DNA from: Panonychus citri
Taxonomy: Eukaryota > Arthropoda > Arachnida > Trombidiformes > Tetranychidae
Assembly: GCF_014898815.1 (NCBI RefSeq)
Contig: NW_026515498.1
Location: forward strand, 1-64,000
DNA: 64,000 nucleotides
Direction of reading: 5' to 3'
Shown here: piece by piece, positions 1-13,730 of the stretch
Layout of the letters: each line of letters opens with the position of its first letter
Numbering within the stretch: the stretch's first letter is position 1
The notes under the pieces: model-generated
Database searches by the model: none
Told to the model about the DNA's origin: nothing
What the model saw: only the letters and a program-made list of their open reading frames with translations
Made by a program: the position numbers and the translations under genes

Positions 1-608
1 CACAAGGCGGGAAACAGTTGATTCAAAATGCATGAGTGCAGAGTTATGGTTAGAACGTGTTAAAGTAGTTCGAACGTGATTATCCATCCATGAAACGATA
101 TCATCATGTAATTTTCATGTTCAGATTAGATTGTAAGACAGAAAAAGGGAGATTAAGAATGAGAGTGAACCAAAAAAAAAAACAATATTGATCTGCATTA
201 ATCGGCACGTTCGTGATAAAATGGCCTTAGAACAATACTTATAATTAAATCGACAAAATGACCAAAATCGAATCGATTTATTTCAATTCAGTTAATATGA
301 AAGATCAATTTAGTCCTTAATCCGTTGATTGTTCATTTATTAATATAATTGAGCTTTTCGTTTTCATTTTCGCAATTTAACTTGATTAGTTGGGTTAATA
401 TTTTTCTCTCCTTCTATTATTAATCTTAACGGATTAACTTACAATCAGAATAACAAATCTACTGATTAGCTAATTATTGATTAAATCCAGTTCATTTAAG
501 ATTATTATTATTACTATTACACTAATAATGTACCTTGGCTAATTTGTTAATATGTAATAATCCATTTATCTTATTAAGATATACATCATTTTAAACACAA
601 TTAACATG

Positions 609-636
609 ATTGATCAAGACAATTGTCTTGATCAAT
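609..636. repeat. 28-bp perfect palindrome
   Basis: A perfect inverted repeat with no loop, centred on AATT: each 14-bp arm reads ATTGATCAAGACAA from outside in. It lies in AT-rich DNA with no gene nearby. Confidence 0.85.
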
Positions 637-1008
637 GTAAGATTAATGATATTAGATTACAGGTAATTAAACTAATCAGACTCAACATGAAATATTGGTA
701 ATTGATCACGATCATGATGTTTATCTGATTGAACTTTTTTTCTTAATCAAATTGAGTCTAAATTATGTTCAAGTTTCTTTTTTTTTTCATTGTCAACTAA
801 CAATTAAAAATAATTAGTATCTTGATTAGGTTGATTGTTACTTTCACACACAATGTTAACTTGTATCTACATGATTAACTGATTGTTATTAATGATTATC
901 ATTATTCACTGAACATAATGAAGGATTAATCAATTGATTATCAATGAATTCAAATGAACATGATAATCTTGAAACGATAATCATTTGAATCATGAAAAGT
1001 TAAGGTGA

Positions 1009-1040
1009 ATTCATTGGACCATAATGAAAGTCCAATGAAT
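1009..1040. repeat. Inverted repeat, 11-bp arms
   Basis: Arms ATTCATTGGAC and GTCCAATGAAT are perfectly complementary and separated by 10 bp. Confidence 0.7.
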
Positions 1041-4000
1041 CAAAGCTTAATAATTGGATTAAATTAAACCAATAATTAATTATTTACATTAATCTATTTT
1101 AATTTGATTCAATAAGAATGGATTAAAATTGAATAACTTCCGTTGATTGTTCATTGATCCAATTCAGTATTTAAGGTAATAAAAATTAATCAACATTGAC
1201 CAGATCATGAGAGTAAATTATTAATTTAATTGTGATGAGAATGATGAAAAGATGATCAATTTAATTGAGAAAATGAGAGAAGGAAAATTTTCTCATTCAA
1301 TCCAATTGAATTGTAGATTTTGATTCAGACATTTATCGTTGATTCAGATTAATCTGACAGATTCATGAAAAGAAACCCAGATAACTGTTAATAACATTTT
1401 CTTTTCTTATTTTCTATTCTCATTGTATATATTTTATCTTAAACCGGAAGCTTAACTATCGTGTATCAATGTGCTCAATGAAGATGAACTAGTGACCGGA
1501 AATCGGGATTAAAATGTGGCCATTTTTTTTGTTTATTTGTTTGATGCAATAAAAGTTTAGGAAAAGATTTACTTTGACCGGAAGTTTTTCTAGAAATCAT
1601 TCAGCGGAAGTTGAAATGTTTTTCATTCATTTAATTCAATCTTAAGTATGTCTAATTCATCATGATTAGTTGTTTATATTAAGAGGTTCGGATATAAATT
1701 TTAAGGTCAAATTGTCAATCGGCTTTAAGATCGTAAAATTTTCTCCTATCCTTTATCATTGAAGATGAAAATTCTGTGAAAAAAAAGTTATATACATTTT
1801 TTGGTGTTGGTGGAAACGGAAATGATGAACATAACCGAGTTGATTAACTATTAAGATTTCAAAAGTTATGGTCAAGGGGAACGAGTTTGACAAATGGTGA
1901 CAGCAACTGAATGATAAACATATCAAAACCCCTTGAGAGTTGATTAAAAAACTTGATTAACTTTGATTATTTGAGATAATCCTTAATCACTCAACCTTGA
2001 TTAATCAGGCATGGAATTGAATCAATGTTTTAATCAGCATTTTTTTTTCTTGTTACAATCTCGAAGCTCAAAGTAATCACTTTTTATTGGTCATTTACAA
2101 AACTTTGCAAAAACTTTTTCGATAACTTTTTTCCCTGATAAAAATATTAATCCAATTACCTTGATAAGGTCAACTAACAATCAATTTAAAGACAATTAAC
2201 TATTAGATTAACGTACAAAAAAACTCGGTGAAAGTATTAATAGTTTTAAGGTTGTTTTCGGTACGATTAATGTTCTAAGAGAAATTTAAAAATCTTTCGA
2301 TATCGAACTTGTTATCAGACCTTTCGATACATTTAACCGGTCACTTCGAGTCGTTGGTCAGTAAGGAGAAGATGATTTTTAATTATTATCATTAAATTTT
2401 ATCGTATAAACAGTAATCAAGCAAATTGAATTATTAATTAACTTTAAATCCCTAATGTATTACATGTGATTATTAAACTTTATTATCACACGATTTCCAT
2501 TAAAAATTAAGCCTCTTCTTTTAATCATTAATCCATTTGGCTGAAAATTAAATATCGGATAAATTAATCAATTAGATGACGAAACCAACATTTAACGAGA
2601 AGATCGGTCAGTTGATTAACGAGAAGAATTGACAAACAAATTGATTACGATTAATTATCGTTTCGTTCAAATGCTATTTCACTAGTTTTAGTTGGAAATA
2701 ATATTCCTAACAATTAACTAATTACATATTCCATCTTAATGAAAGATGTAAATTTAATCCTGTCTTTTTGTACAGATTAAAAAGTAATTATCATTAATTG
2801 TTGTTTTAAACTTTTACCATCAAGTAAATGTCTCACACAGAACCAATTAATTAATCCAGTTACTAGTTTCGTTAGTAAATATATATTTAATCATAGTGAT
2901 TAATGTGGCTTCATTGAAAGTTCATTCAAATTTAGATATTCAGAAAGTATCATGAACAATGAACCATTGAAAATGAGCTAATAGTTACAATAAATCATGA
3001 TAAAAGTTGATCAATTTACTGAATTTATCCTTGTCTTTTTCAATCAAATCTTAATGACGTTTTAAAAAGTAATTGTTATCGATTAAGAGAGAGAGATGAT
3101 ATTATTAGAAATTTTAATTCATCAATGGCAATTTACTAACTGTGATCAGATAATTTATCTACTGGTAATCATGGATTATCTGAGTTGACAGAATCTCAAT
3201 AGACACAGAATTGAGTTTATCTGAAGCGAATGAACAAAAAAAAATCTAAGAGAAAAGTTGAAACTAATTTATAATGATTTTCAACTGTTGAAAACATGAA
3301 GATTATATCATGGAATTAATTTGAAACTGAATTAAGATAATGATAGTGATGATTAAACAGAATTTTATCTTCTTTCCTTTTTCCTTTTTTTTCTTTCTTT
3401 GCATCATCATCTTTATTTCAATTCTCATCTTCTTCTTTTAATTCATTTTCTATCTCAATCAACATCATCATGGAAATAAAGTTGATGTAAATTTGTAACT
3501 TTATCATTTGTTAATCAGGAAGAAGAAGGAGAAGAAAAATAAAAACTGAATTAAGTTTCTTTCAGAAATAATAACCAGTAGAGAATAATTTTCTTCTCTG
3601 AACATCATGTAAATATCATGGTGAAAATATGAACATGTTTTCGTCATCAGTTTAATCATGACTTTTGATCAATAGAACTTTTCATTCAATGACTTAAAAT
3701 TCAACTAAACGGCCTTAAAATATTATCTTTTTAGACCGAGAATAACAAGGAATCCGAATTAATATGAGAACGAGTAAAAGATAATCTATTTAAACTGAAT
3801 CTTTATGTTATTTTTTCAATTCTCTTTTTCTGAGCTACATGTTTTTTCACAAGAACTTTTTTCCTCTTCTTTTTATCTTCATTTTGGTTGCTTCCTTTTT
3901 CCTTGTTCATCATCATCATCATCATCATGTTGTTGTTGTTATAATACTTTTCTCTTTGTGTACAACATGAAAAAAAGGTTTTGATGAAGAAACATCAAAG

Positions 4001-4066
4001 TGGAAAGAGGAAGATGAGGAAAAGAGTGAAAAAGGATAAGTAAAGGGTAGAAGATGATGGAGACTG

Positions 4067-4068
<2 letters not shown>

Positions 4069-4101
<33 letters not shown>
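4069..4101. repeat. (AG)n microsatellite
   Basis: Uninterrupted AG dinucleotide run of 33 bp on the plus strand. It generates the Leu-Ser-rich reading frames on the opposite strand, which I do not regard as genes. Confidence 0.95.
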
Positions 4102-4103
<2 letters not shown>

Positions 4104-5680
4104 ATAAGAAGACGAGGAAGATAATGCTGATGATGATAGAGAAAAATAAGATAAGAAAACGACTCATGGTAAAAAAGTAACATGAACAAGGTTATTTTAA
4201 GGTTAATGCAGCGGAAGTTTTCACTGGTCATGAATATTTGTCACTCCATCTCCTGAGTACAAAAATTTGATTCAGATTCTATTCATTCAACTGTACTTAT
4301 TTACTGAACTTTATCTGCCCTCAGGGTAGATTATAATAAATTTGGTAACATAATGATCATAATGAACTATTTTGTTATTATTATTGATCAACTAATGTTG
4401 AAATGAAAATGTTATCAAGATTAAATCTGATGAAAATATTTCATCATGATCATTTTAATCAACTTGGAAATGTAATTGTGGTAATCTGGTAACTTTATTG
4501 GTTTCTAGCAAATTATTACATTGATTTGATTAACATTAATAAGAAGCTCTTACCTTGCAAAATTTCATGATATCAATATTTGATTCCCAAGAATAATGAT
4601 TTTTCACTCTGAAAATGTTCAATTGTTGCTGATGAAGCGATAATAATAATAATAACAATAAAAGGTCAGAAACTTAAATTGGATAAAGTTTTAACGATTC
4701 TAAGGTTTTGTGATATTATCTTTTTTCAAGTATCGTTGTCAGAACTTTTGATATTTATTCAGTTTATTAGATTGTTATATCAATTTGTTAGATTACCAGG
4801 AAATGATTGATAATCGTTGCAACAGATAAATTATTGAATTGAACGATTTTTTTTCATCAATATCATGGTAACAAAAGTTTCTCATGTGTCGAATTGGAAT
4901 CAGAATTGTTATTGCTACTTAAAGACTATGTTTTATTTAACATAATCGATGTTGAGGAGAGCAAAAAAAATCGATGATTTTTCAGAACTTTGAAATATTA
5001 CTATGTAAATTCTTAGAGCACCGAAACTCAGAGTATTATATACAGATTAAGATTCAGTCTATTTGAGTTACTTGGGAACATTTTGCTTGGTTGAAATTTC
5101 AATCTTATTTTGAGAGACATTTTGAAGTTTTTTCTTATCATTGTAACTGTTTCTCGAATGTCCAAATAAATAATGTTCTTGAAATAATCGAATATTTATT
5201 CATATCTAAGTAGGAAAAGTTTTTAGATATTCAATCTCATGTTTACTTTTTCTCATCATCATCATTCCTTCAAGATTAATAATGTAGCTTCCCTATGTTC
5301 TTATCGCATGGTGAGCTTCACTGGGTGAGAATTATTGAGTTTCAATCATGTTCATGAGAAAAGTTCATGTGAAAAATATTAAACTTAGGAAAAAAAGTTT
5401 GATGAATATTGAACATAATTCAAATGGAAACGAATAATGTTTACAAATATCAGTCATCATATTCAAAGCTTAGATCAATCGACTCTCCACCATGGGAATT
5501 GCAATCAAAATGATCTTTATATCTTGTACCATGGTGATCGCTTTCAGGACAAACTGTTCGCGCCAAATCAGAACATTTGAATCGAAATTCTGAGTTTCAA
5601 GTGATTCAGCTCATCATTAGACTTATTCAAAGTAATCAGATTGGATTATTATTTCTGTTGATAACATCTAGCTATTATTG

Positions 5681-5726
5681 AAGTAATCCAATTGATGAAT
5701 CAATTGATAAATCAATTGGATTACTT
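5681..5726. repeat. Inverted repeat, 16-bp arms
   Basis: Arms AAGTAATCCAATTGAT and ATCAATTGGATTACTT are perfectly complementary around a 14-bp spacer that itself repeats part of the arm (AATCAATTGAT). No gene is adjacent. It could be a transposon-footprint remnant. Confidence 0.75.
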
Positions 5727-8700
5727 TTATTGAGCTGATTAACTATTGGTAAGGTAAACTGATTTAAAGTTCATTTCTTAATTATTGATTTCATTTCGAT
5801 GAAAATAAATTTACGTCTAATTTAAAAGTCTAATTGAATATTCTATCACGATAATTAGATGGTTATCATTATTTACACTAAATCACTTCAAGTTTGCAAA
5901 AATTTCTTACAAAATTAAGTTTTTTTTTCAAATCCTTCAGAATTCAGGTTCAGAATCCTAATGAATTTACAAATTAAACCAGAAAATTAAAAGTTCAAGC
6001 CTCGGAATAAAGTATTATAACAAACATCGCTCATAGATAATAATTTAATTGAGTAATTAAAAAAAAATTATTACAATTAACGAGATTTCATCATTTGAAC
6101 TTCAATTTAAAACGAGATTATTTCTCAGTTACTCAATTCATCCCTGAGGGGTTTTCCTAATATGAAACTAAGTTTAATCACCTGAGATATAATCTTAAAA
6201 CTCTGAATATAACACAGATTATTTATTCATAAAAAAAACTCCCTGGTTAAGGTGTGACGATCATCCATTTGCAACAATCAAGTAATTTGTTAATCATAAT
6301 TGAGAAATAACTTTGGATTCATTTCTAAACTTGAATAACTTAATTGCCATTGAACTTGTTGTTATCATCGGTATAATCTGTTATTATAATAATATGAAAC
6401 TATTGAATAATTTAAAAGGTTAACTTTGGTGTCTATTCAAAATTCTGACTCTTAAATCATTAATCTTGCTTTGAAATGGAAAGATTCATGATTGTTTATC
6501 ATGTATTTCAATTCCAATTTATGTAAAATTTATTATCTTCCTCCTAGAGGCGATATTAATTCAATATCTAATTATTCAAATAAATTATCATCTTCATTTT
6601 ATCAATCCAATGAGTTTATCAGAATTATAATCAACTCTGGAACCATGAAAGGTTTATGAATATTTTTCCACCGCCAAGAACAAGATGAAATATATAATTA
6701 GTTGATAAGTTTTTTTTTCCAGGGATTGATTTGCATAAATTTTAAGTTCTTATAGAGGTAAAGAGCCTGATGGATACTGAACTAATCTGAAATCCAGGGG
6801 AAAATCAATGAGCCGCTATGTGAACATTCATCGTCTATTCAATAATATCAGAGAAGCAGAAAAAAAGTTCTGATAAAAGTTCAAAATGATATAAAATATT
6901 TTTCTTCTCAAAAAGACAAAATATTAACAGAATGATAACATTGAGTCATTTTTTTTCTTCTTCTTCTTCTTATCCTGACAATGAAATTTCATCTCATCTT
7001 GGAATCACTTTTATCTTTTTCATCTGATTTTCTTCTTCTTCTCAGAACTTTACAAGTAGAAAAAAAGAGCAACCATAACAACAAATAGACTCGAAAATAG
7101 ATTTATCCTGAAAGAGAAATATTCACATCCAGAGAATTGGAAAATCTACTCAATGTCCTTATCAACTTTTAGAATATTTCATTATTGATAATATTCTATA
7201 AATGGACATGATAAGCATCATGATGATGACCATCATAATGATCATCACCATCATGATGAAGAGGAAAATGCAAAGTGATCACAGAAAATAGTAATTTGAA
7301 CAGAGTAAAATTCAGTTGACATTGATTCATGGTTGTGATAAAATCTTAATTCAGTCTTTATGAAACAAATTCTGGAGATAATGTTACTATCGAGTAATTC
7401 ATTGAACTCATCATGGTGGTTGTTTTCATATAATAAACAGTTAATTGGATAACATTAGCTCAATTGTTTCTCACCACCATCATGGTGGAAATGGGTTTTA
7501 TTATCGTTAACTCATTTTCTCAATTTTATTAGGAAAACCATGAGATTGATAAAAACAATTGGTAATAATAATAACAATAATGATATTTATTATTCAGTTC
7601 TGAATTCAACACAAGATAATTTATCTTTAATCTATTATTCTTGGTGATTGGATAGTAGAGGTCAGAAAAAAGCTGACCTTTGGTTTGCGAAAGTTATTAT
7701 TAGTTAATCTTGATTAAAGTTTCCATTAATGGAATCAATGATTTATTATGATTAATGAAACTCCCTGATAACAATTAAAATGTAAACATGAAACATTCTG
7801 AGTAAATGTTAACCCAGAATAACAATTGTAAATTATTGACCCAATTACAGAGATGGAAACAAATGTGAGAATTAATTTAATTGAAAAAGTTCATGTTCAA
7901 TTATCAAAGGTTCAGTTTTACTAGTATTATATAATATTTACTATTCAGTTCATTCAGAGTTATCATGAGTTGATGATTGTCTTCATTTTTCTGTTGAACT
8001 TTGCTCAGTCAAAACAAAAAGACAATACAGTTCAAATTATCTGATCGTTAAAAATTTCACATGAATTTAATTGAGATAAACTTATTGTATATTCAGTTAA
8101 TTTTGGATAAAATCATCAGATCTGACAAACTCATGATTCCAATTCTCGAAGATCAGACAGTTTATACATCGATATTCAGTTGTAGGAATTTAATATCTGC
8201 TTGTAAACCACAATGAGGAGGTTTTCATGATACTAATTATCATATAAATTGATAATTAAATGATTAACAGAAATTCAGTTAACTCTTCTTTTCCTCATAC
8301 TTATAATCGTCATCATCATGCTCGTCATGATGATTATATCATGAAGAAAACATATTCACTGGGAATACAACTTTTCTCCTGTTAATCTTTCATTTTATTT
8401 TCAGTTCATCTGATTAAATCGATCCAATGTTTGCATGATTAAGGTGATATAATTACTATCTCATGATATTTATTCTTGATTTATGCTAATAATTAAATAA
8501 TTTTCTGAAAATATGAGATAATATTTAACTCGTTACATAATGATTTAGCTTAATAAGGTTCTCGACCGCCTATTCAATTTGCATCATAATCGTAATCATG
8601 TTATTCAAATGATGAAAAGAGTAAAAAAAAAAAGTTATTTCTAAGTAAAAAGTAAAACAGTTAAATGTTATTCTATTAAGAACTTTTTTTTTTATTCCTT

Positions 8701-11700
8701 TCTCTCATGTGATGTGTATCATGAACACTGAAGAATCTTGTAAGTCTCTTCTGATAACAATCTTATTCATATTTAGTAAATTGCAATAGAATCTCAAGTT
8801 CACAAGTTCTTAACCATTCACATGAATATAACTTTCATCGTCTCTGAATTATCTCATAATTTGTCTCAGCATTTGCATGAGTGTTTTGTCAACACACATA
8901 TGAATCAATAAGGATGGAAAACAAAACTCAACATTTTATCCTCATCATTAATATTAATAATGTGCAATTATGATAATAATATCTTTTTATTCAGCAACAA
9001 GTCACTTCTATCATGAAATGAACCTTCTGAATAATCTCAACTGAATAGACCTTTTCAGATCAGAACTTTTTTTTTCTTCACATAATATTTCATTTACAAT
9101 CTTGTTCCATTGAGTTCATTCATTCAGTTGGCATTTTTTTTAATGAATAAATGACCCATGAAGATCACCTGAGAATGATCAAAATCGACATGATTATAAA
9201 AGATTTGGTAGAAGAGAAAAAAAATTCTTACTTCAGAATCTGAATAGTTGCCTGATATTGGAATGAATTGAGTGTCGATTGCTTTTCAGTTATTTCCATG
9301 AGAAGTGAATATGAATATAATCGTCAATGAGAAAAATGTCCTCATTTTCTATCTTTCATCATGTCATTGAATGAGAAAAGGTGTAATTCCAACTGGATTT
9401 CACTGAGAATCTTTTTATTTTGCTTCACCTCTTTTCAGAGACTTTTATCATCTCACCTTTGAGATGAAAGTTAGAACAATCAATTCGAGGATAGAAAAGA
9501 ATCAGGAATAATACTCAGTAATTCAGATGAATATGAGGTGAGGATAAAAGGTAAAAGAGATTGAAGTAATCATGACCAAATCAGGATTGAGAATGAATCA
9601 TGAAATAAGCTGATTCTTACCAAAAGAATGCTTTTCGAAAACACAATATATAATAAGTATTATGTTCATTTAAACGGATAAGAAGCTAAATTTCCATCAA
9701 TAAGTTGAACAGAATAGTAAATTGTCAAAGGTAAATGTTTAATTCTGTCAGATTACAAAGGTTTATGTAAAAAAAATCTATTCCAGGAATAGAGTTGCTG
9801 CTCAGTTTTCGAGCTGAAAGTCGATAAAGTTCTGGATAATTTTCAGAGTTTGCTTTTTCTTTGGAGGGTAAAAACTTTCTGTCTTTTTCTGAATAGTAAA
9901 ACTAATTCACTTTAGGGCAAATAGATTTCAATACATATTAACACCTTATCCCTGATTATCATGTGTATTTATCTCTGAATAATGTTTAAATTTTGTTTAC
10001 TTCAGACTCCCTGGTGTTTTCCATGTTTTCTCATTGCTGGAAAGTCAAAATGCTAAACAAAAACAACAAGAATTATTAATAGATACAAAGATAAAAGATC
10101 AATAGAAGGTGATGATTACTCTTTTCAACTTCATACTGGAATCAGATTCAATGGAAATCATTTGCTTATATTATTCATCTTATTCAGTTAAATGAAACAC
10201 TCTCATATCATATGATATCATTATCGAGATAATATTTTCAACTTATGTATATACATAAATCCGTTTTCTGAGTAATATTATGATGCAAACATCTTCTTCC
10301 TACTCTTTTCATTTCCATTTCCGGCTTATCTAATGAATTGATACACTATTATGATGGAAAACCACAAAAAGGTCAAGTAAACATGAAACATGATGAAAGT
10401 CTCGATGAAATGATTTTAACGTTAATGGTGAAAATATTCAACTTCTCATGATTAAGGTTACTCTTGATCATTGGAAACAATTTGATAGTAAAAGTTTTAG
10501 ATCAATGGGAAGTTTTGAAAATAATACATGAAAGTGACAAGAAAAATGTTCGTTTTTCAGAATTTCAATTATTAACAATATCATTTGTATCTAATTTTTT
10601 ACACTTAACATAATTGGAAAGTTATATTTCATATATAACATTTTCCTTAGACAATATTAAAGTCTATATATATATGTTGTAATTGTGATAAATTCAGTTC
10701 CAGGAAATTAATTATTTCTTCCTTTATAAGTTACTGAGACTTTACCATAAGTTATATTTATCAAACGGTTCTATGATCTGGTAACCATGGAGATGAAAGT
10801 TACTCAGGTAAAAGATTTTCTCATCATAACCATCATTTATACATCATCAATATCTCACTCAATCTTGATTGAATTTCATGTCATAACAAATGTTAACCCA
10901 TGAATTTTACATAGAAACAAATCACTTGCATTCTCAGCTCAGTTTCCTAGAGTTTCAAGTTTAATGATATTAAAAGATTAACGAAAAGTTGACTTTTCAA
11001 AATTATATTCAGTCTTCAACGAAATCCAATCAAATCTACTAAGGTCACAAGGTGAAAAGTTGTGTTATTATAACTCAGTGATTTCATGATACTGAATTTT
11101 ACTTTATTAGTGGCTAACTATCATTGAGAATATCATATTCTCAGGTTTGATTCATTGAATTATATTTCTATCTTTCCAATGGATCAATTGATTTCTTGAT
11201 GCTTTTCAATCATGGAAATATCCTCATTGAATTCATGAGAAATCAGAGTCAATTTTGTTTCGAGACGATATCATTATCTAGAGAGATGAATCTGAAACAT
11301 TTCTGAATAAAAGTTCAAGATAATGAATATGATATAATAATAACATGGTTAACAAACATGAAATATCAAATTTTCATCGAACAAAAAAAAGAATCTTGAA
11401 AAGTCAAATTTGACAAATAATTCGCTATTCCTGGAATCATGATAACAATTCATGAGTATTCTGTAACTGATTCTCATTGAAATATTCTGAATTAACCCTC
11501 TTGATGGATCTTGAAATTAAATGAAAACTTAAAATTAATGTTTCGTCTTCTGAGTAGCACATAATTATTAAATGTTCTGAATGATTCCGAGCATGATGAT
11601 CTCGAAACTTTTTTTTTCCATTTAATAATAATATTAATACTCATGAAAGTTATCATGTTATTTTTAAATCTATTATTAGATAAATCATCTCAACTTATGA

Positions 11701-12330
11701 TGTGATTTCTTATGATATTTTATCATGAATTCTGGAGGAAAAATGATTGTTTTCTTTGGTTAACAAGGTAAACTAATATGAATTATAATTTCTTGTTCAA
11801 GAGTTTCAAGAATCACTTTGCTTTCCTCACCCTTTCGATGATAATTTGATTTAATCATGTTTACATTACTTTTCGCCTCATGATCAACGATTGTCTGTCA
11901 ACATTAAACTAAATTCAGTCAACTATCAATGTAATTTAAGTTGAAAATTCAGTCCATTGGTTTTCATGGATCCATTTGGCCATTTTTTTTATTGTTATTA
12001 GATTTCTGAACCATTTTTATCATCGTCTATTAAAATCCTCATGTTAATATACTTGAGGTTTAGTAGATAATAAAAGCCTCAAGGTTAACAGGGAAATTGT
12101 CACCTCAATGATATTTTAAGATACTACAAGAAAATTTTACTCCCTGAGTTATCAAGATTACCTGAACTGAATTAGATATTGAAAAGTTTTCCACCAGCAA
12201 TTTGAATGATTGATGAAAATTACTCTTGGTGCTACGGAATTTGATTGTAGATGGTGATAAAAGGTCTGAAATAACAACAGAGATGAAAATTTAGACCAAT
12301 GCAAACGATTTTATAACAAATTAATGAAAT

Positions 12331-12336
12331 TTTATT
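12331..12336 (-). terminator. Poly(A) signal AATAAA of the glycine-rich gene
   Basis: TTTATT on the plus strand reads AATAAA on the minus strand, 55 nt past the stop codon of the glycine-rich peptide gene. The spacing is ordinary for a short 3' UTR. Confidence 0.6.
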
Positions 12337-12390
12337 ACGAAAAGTAAATTGAAATTTTGTTAGTAACTTTCAAGTCGATTGTTGAAATGA

Positions 12391-12749
12391 TTAACCAAAA
12401 AGTGGGATAACAGTAAATCCACCGACTGGACCATTAGGACCTAATCCATAGCCACCACCGTAGCCAATTCCACCTCCAAAAGAGCGGCCAAAACTAACTC
12501 CATTTCCAAGTCCACCAAGTCCACCACCAAGGCCACCGCCAAGCCCTAGACCACCAAGTCCACCTCCAAGGCCACCACCAACTCCGATGGGATTACCTGT
12601 CGACAAAGCCAAACTAATCGCTAAAACAAGAAACTTGAATAAACAAAAAACAATGAAATTAATATCTGATAAACAAAGATTAACACAATAGAGATTTAAA
12701 TCAACACCGTGACCATGGGTGTAAAATTGTGCTCTGATGAACTCAGGAC

Positions 12750-12812
<63 letters not shown>

Positions 12813-13636
12813 GCATAAAAAATGAAATGAAACAAAAAGATTAACTGAATTGATAGAATTGACTAAATCTCAACAAGTAATCAAGATCCATTCAGTTGAT
12901 AATCCCAAAAGTTTCCGGTAAACTTTTCAGGTATCACTTGACTTTATCTCTTTATCACATAAGCCAAAGTTTATCACAAATAATCAACATTCACCAGCAA
13001 TCAATGTAACAGTATTATTATCATTATCCTTTCTGATACCTTGCTGATTAACAATAGATTTTGTTTTCGTCAAGATTAAGGATTATAATTGATAACTCAA
13101 AGAGGATCAATGTCATAACTGTTTTCGTTCATTGTCTACTTATCATCATGGTGTGTAAGGTAATGTTAAAAAGGCTTCGAGTTATTTTGTTTCAATCTCA
13201 GTGGTTAATTTAATTCAATGAAATCAATGTACTAATTAGTTATATCAATTAACAGTTAACTTCAGGCATAATTGTAGTTTGTTCACTAATGTTGATCAAT
13301 GAATTCATAGTGAAATTAAATTATTTATACACAATTCATATTCATTAATAACCTTAATCAATGTTATTGTTTCACTTTGATAACAAAATGTTGATTATTA
13401 TGTTGAACATACAAACTAAAACTTATTCACAAATTGATCAATAGCACGTAAATCCATTGATATTGAGAAGATCACAATTTAGTCAATCACTTTGAGAGGT
13501 TCAAATTTCACAATTAAACGAATCATGATAACAAACAATCAACTAATTGCTATCATTTATCGATTCATAAAGTTAGCACATAGTGTAAAGTAAACCATTT
13601 AGAATGAGAAACAAAACTTACCATGTAAAATTTCAT
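12391..13636 (-). CDS. Small secreted glycine-rich peptide, two exons
   Basis: Spliced model on the minus strand. Exon 1 is 13636-13622 (ATG plus four codons, MKFYM), the intron is 13621-12634 (GTAAGT donor, TTCAAG acceptor), and exon 2 is 12633-12391 (80 codons plus stop). Both junctions are phase 0. The 85-residue product starts with a textbook signal peptide: MKFYM joins FLVLAISLALS, with cleavage likely just after it. The mature part is GGGLGGGLGGLG-type repeats, then a GYGGGYGLGPNGPVGG segment and a hydrophobic VIPLFG end. Such short glycine-rich secreted peptides occur in arthropod cuticle, silk-gland and antimicrobial sets; the sequence does not say which. A TATA box lies upstream and AATAAA downstream. 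Reading exon 2 upstream without splicing runs into a (GA)n tract, which supports the splice model. Confidence 0.75.
12752..12809. repeat. (GA)n microsatellite in an intron
   Basis: Uninterrupted 58-bp GA run, about 120 bp inside the intron of the glycine-rich peptide gene, counted from exon 2. Confidence 0.95.
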
Positions 13637-13720
13637 GATGATTGTTTTGTGTGTTGATTGAATCAATTGAATGAGAGACAGAAAATTGTTGAGATACAAA
13701 ATGTTAAATGATCAACGGTG

Positions 13721-13730
13721 TAAATATAAG
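13721..13730 (-). promoter_or_regulatory. TATA box of the glycine-rich peptide gene
   Basis: The minus strand reads CTTATATTTA about 85-95 nt upstream of the ATG. Initiation some 30 nt downstream would leave a 5' UTR of roughly 60 nt. Confidence 0.5.

Larger units (their letters stand above)
1..12330. other. AT-rich gene-poor stretch
   Basis: No open reading frame here has the composition or domain content of a gene. The longer ones around 3.9-4.2 kb are read through a (GA)n tract and are low-complexity. The stretch is rich in ATGATG/CATCAT runs, poly-A/T and short inverted repeats (listed separately). It could be intergenic or a large intron; the sequence does not distinguish these. Confidence 0.6.

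Noticed and set aside
3925..4231. Leu/Ser-rich frames on the minus strand
   Set aside because: Translations of the (AG)n tract and the pyrimidine-rich strand beside it; no domain, promoter or splice support.
12634..12816. Long upstream extension of the glycine-rich ORF
   Set aside because: It reads through a (GA)n run and intron sequence. A five-codon first exon with proper donor and acceptor gives a clean signal peptide instead.
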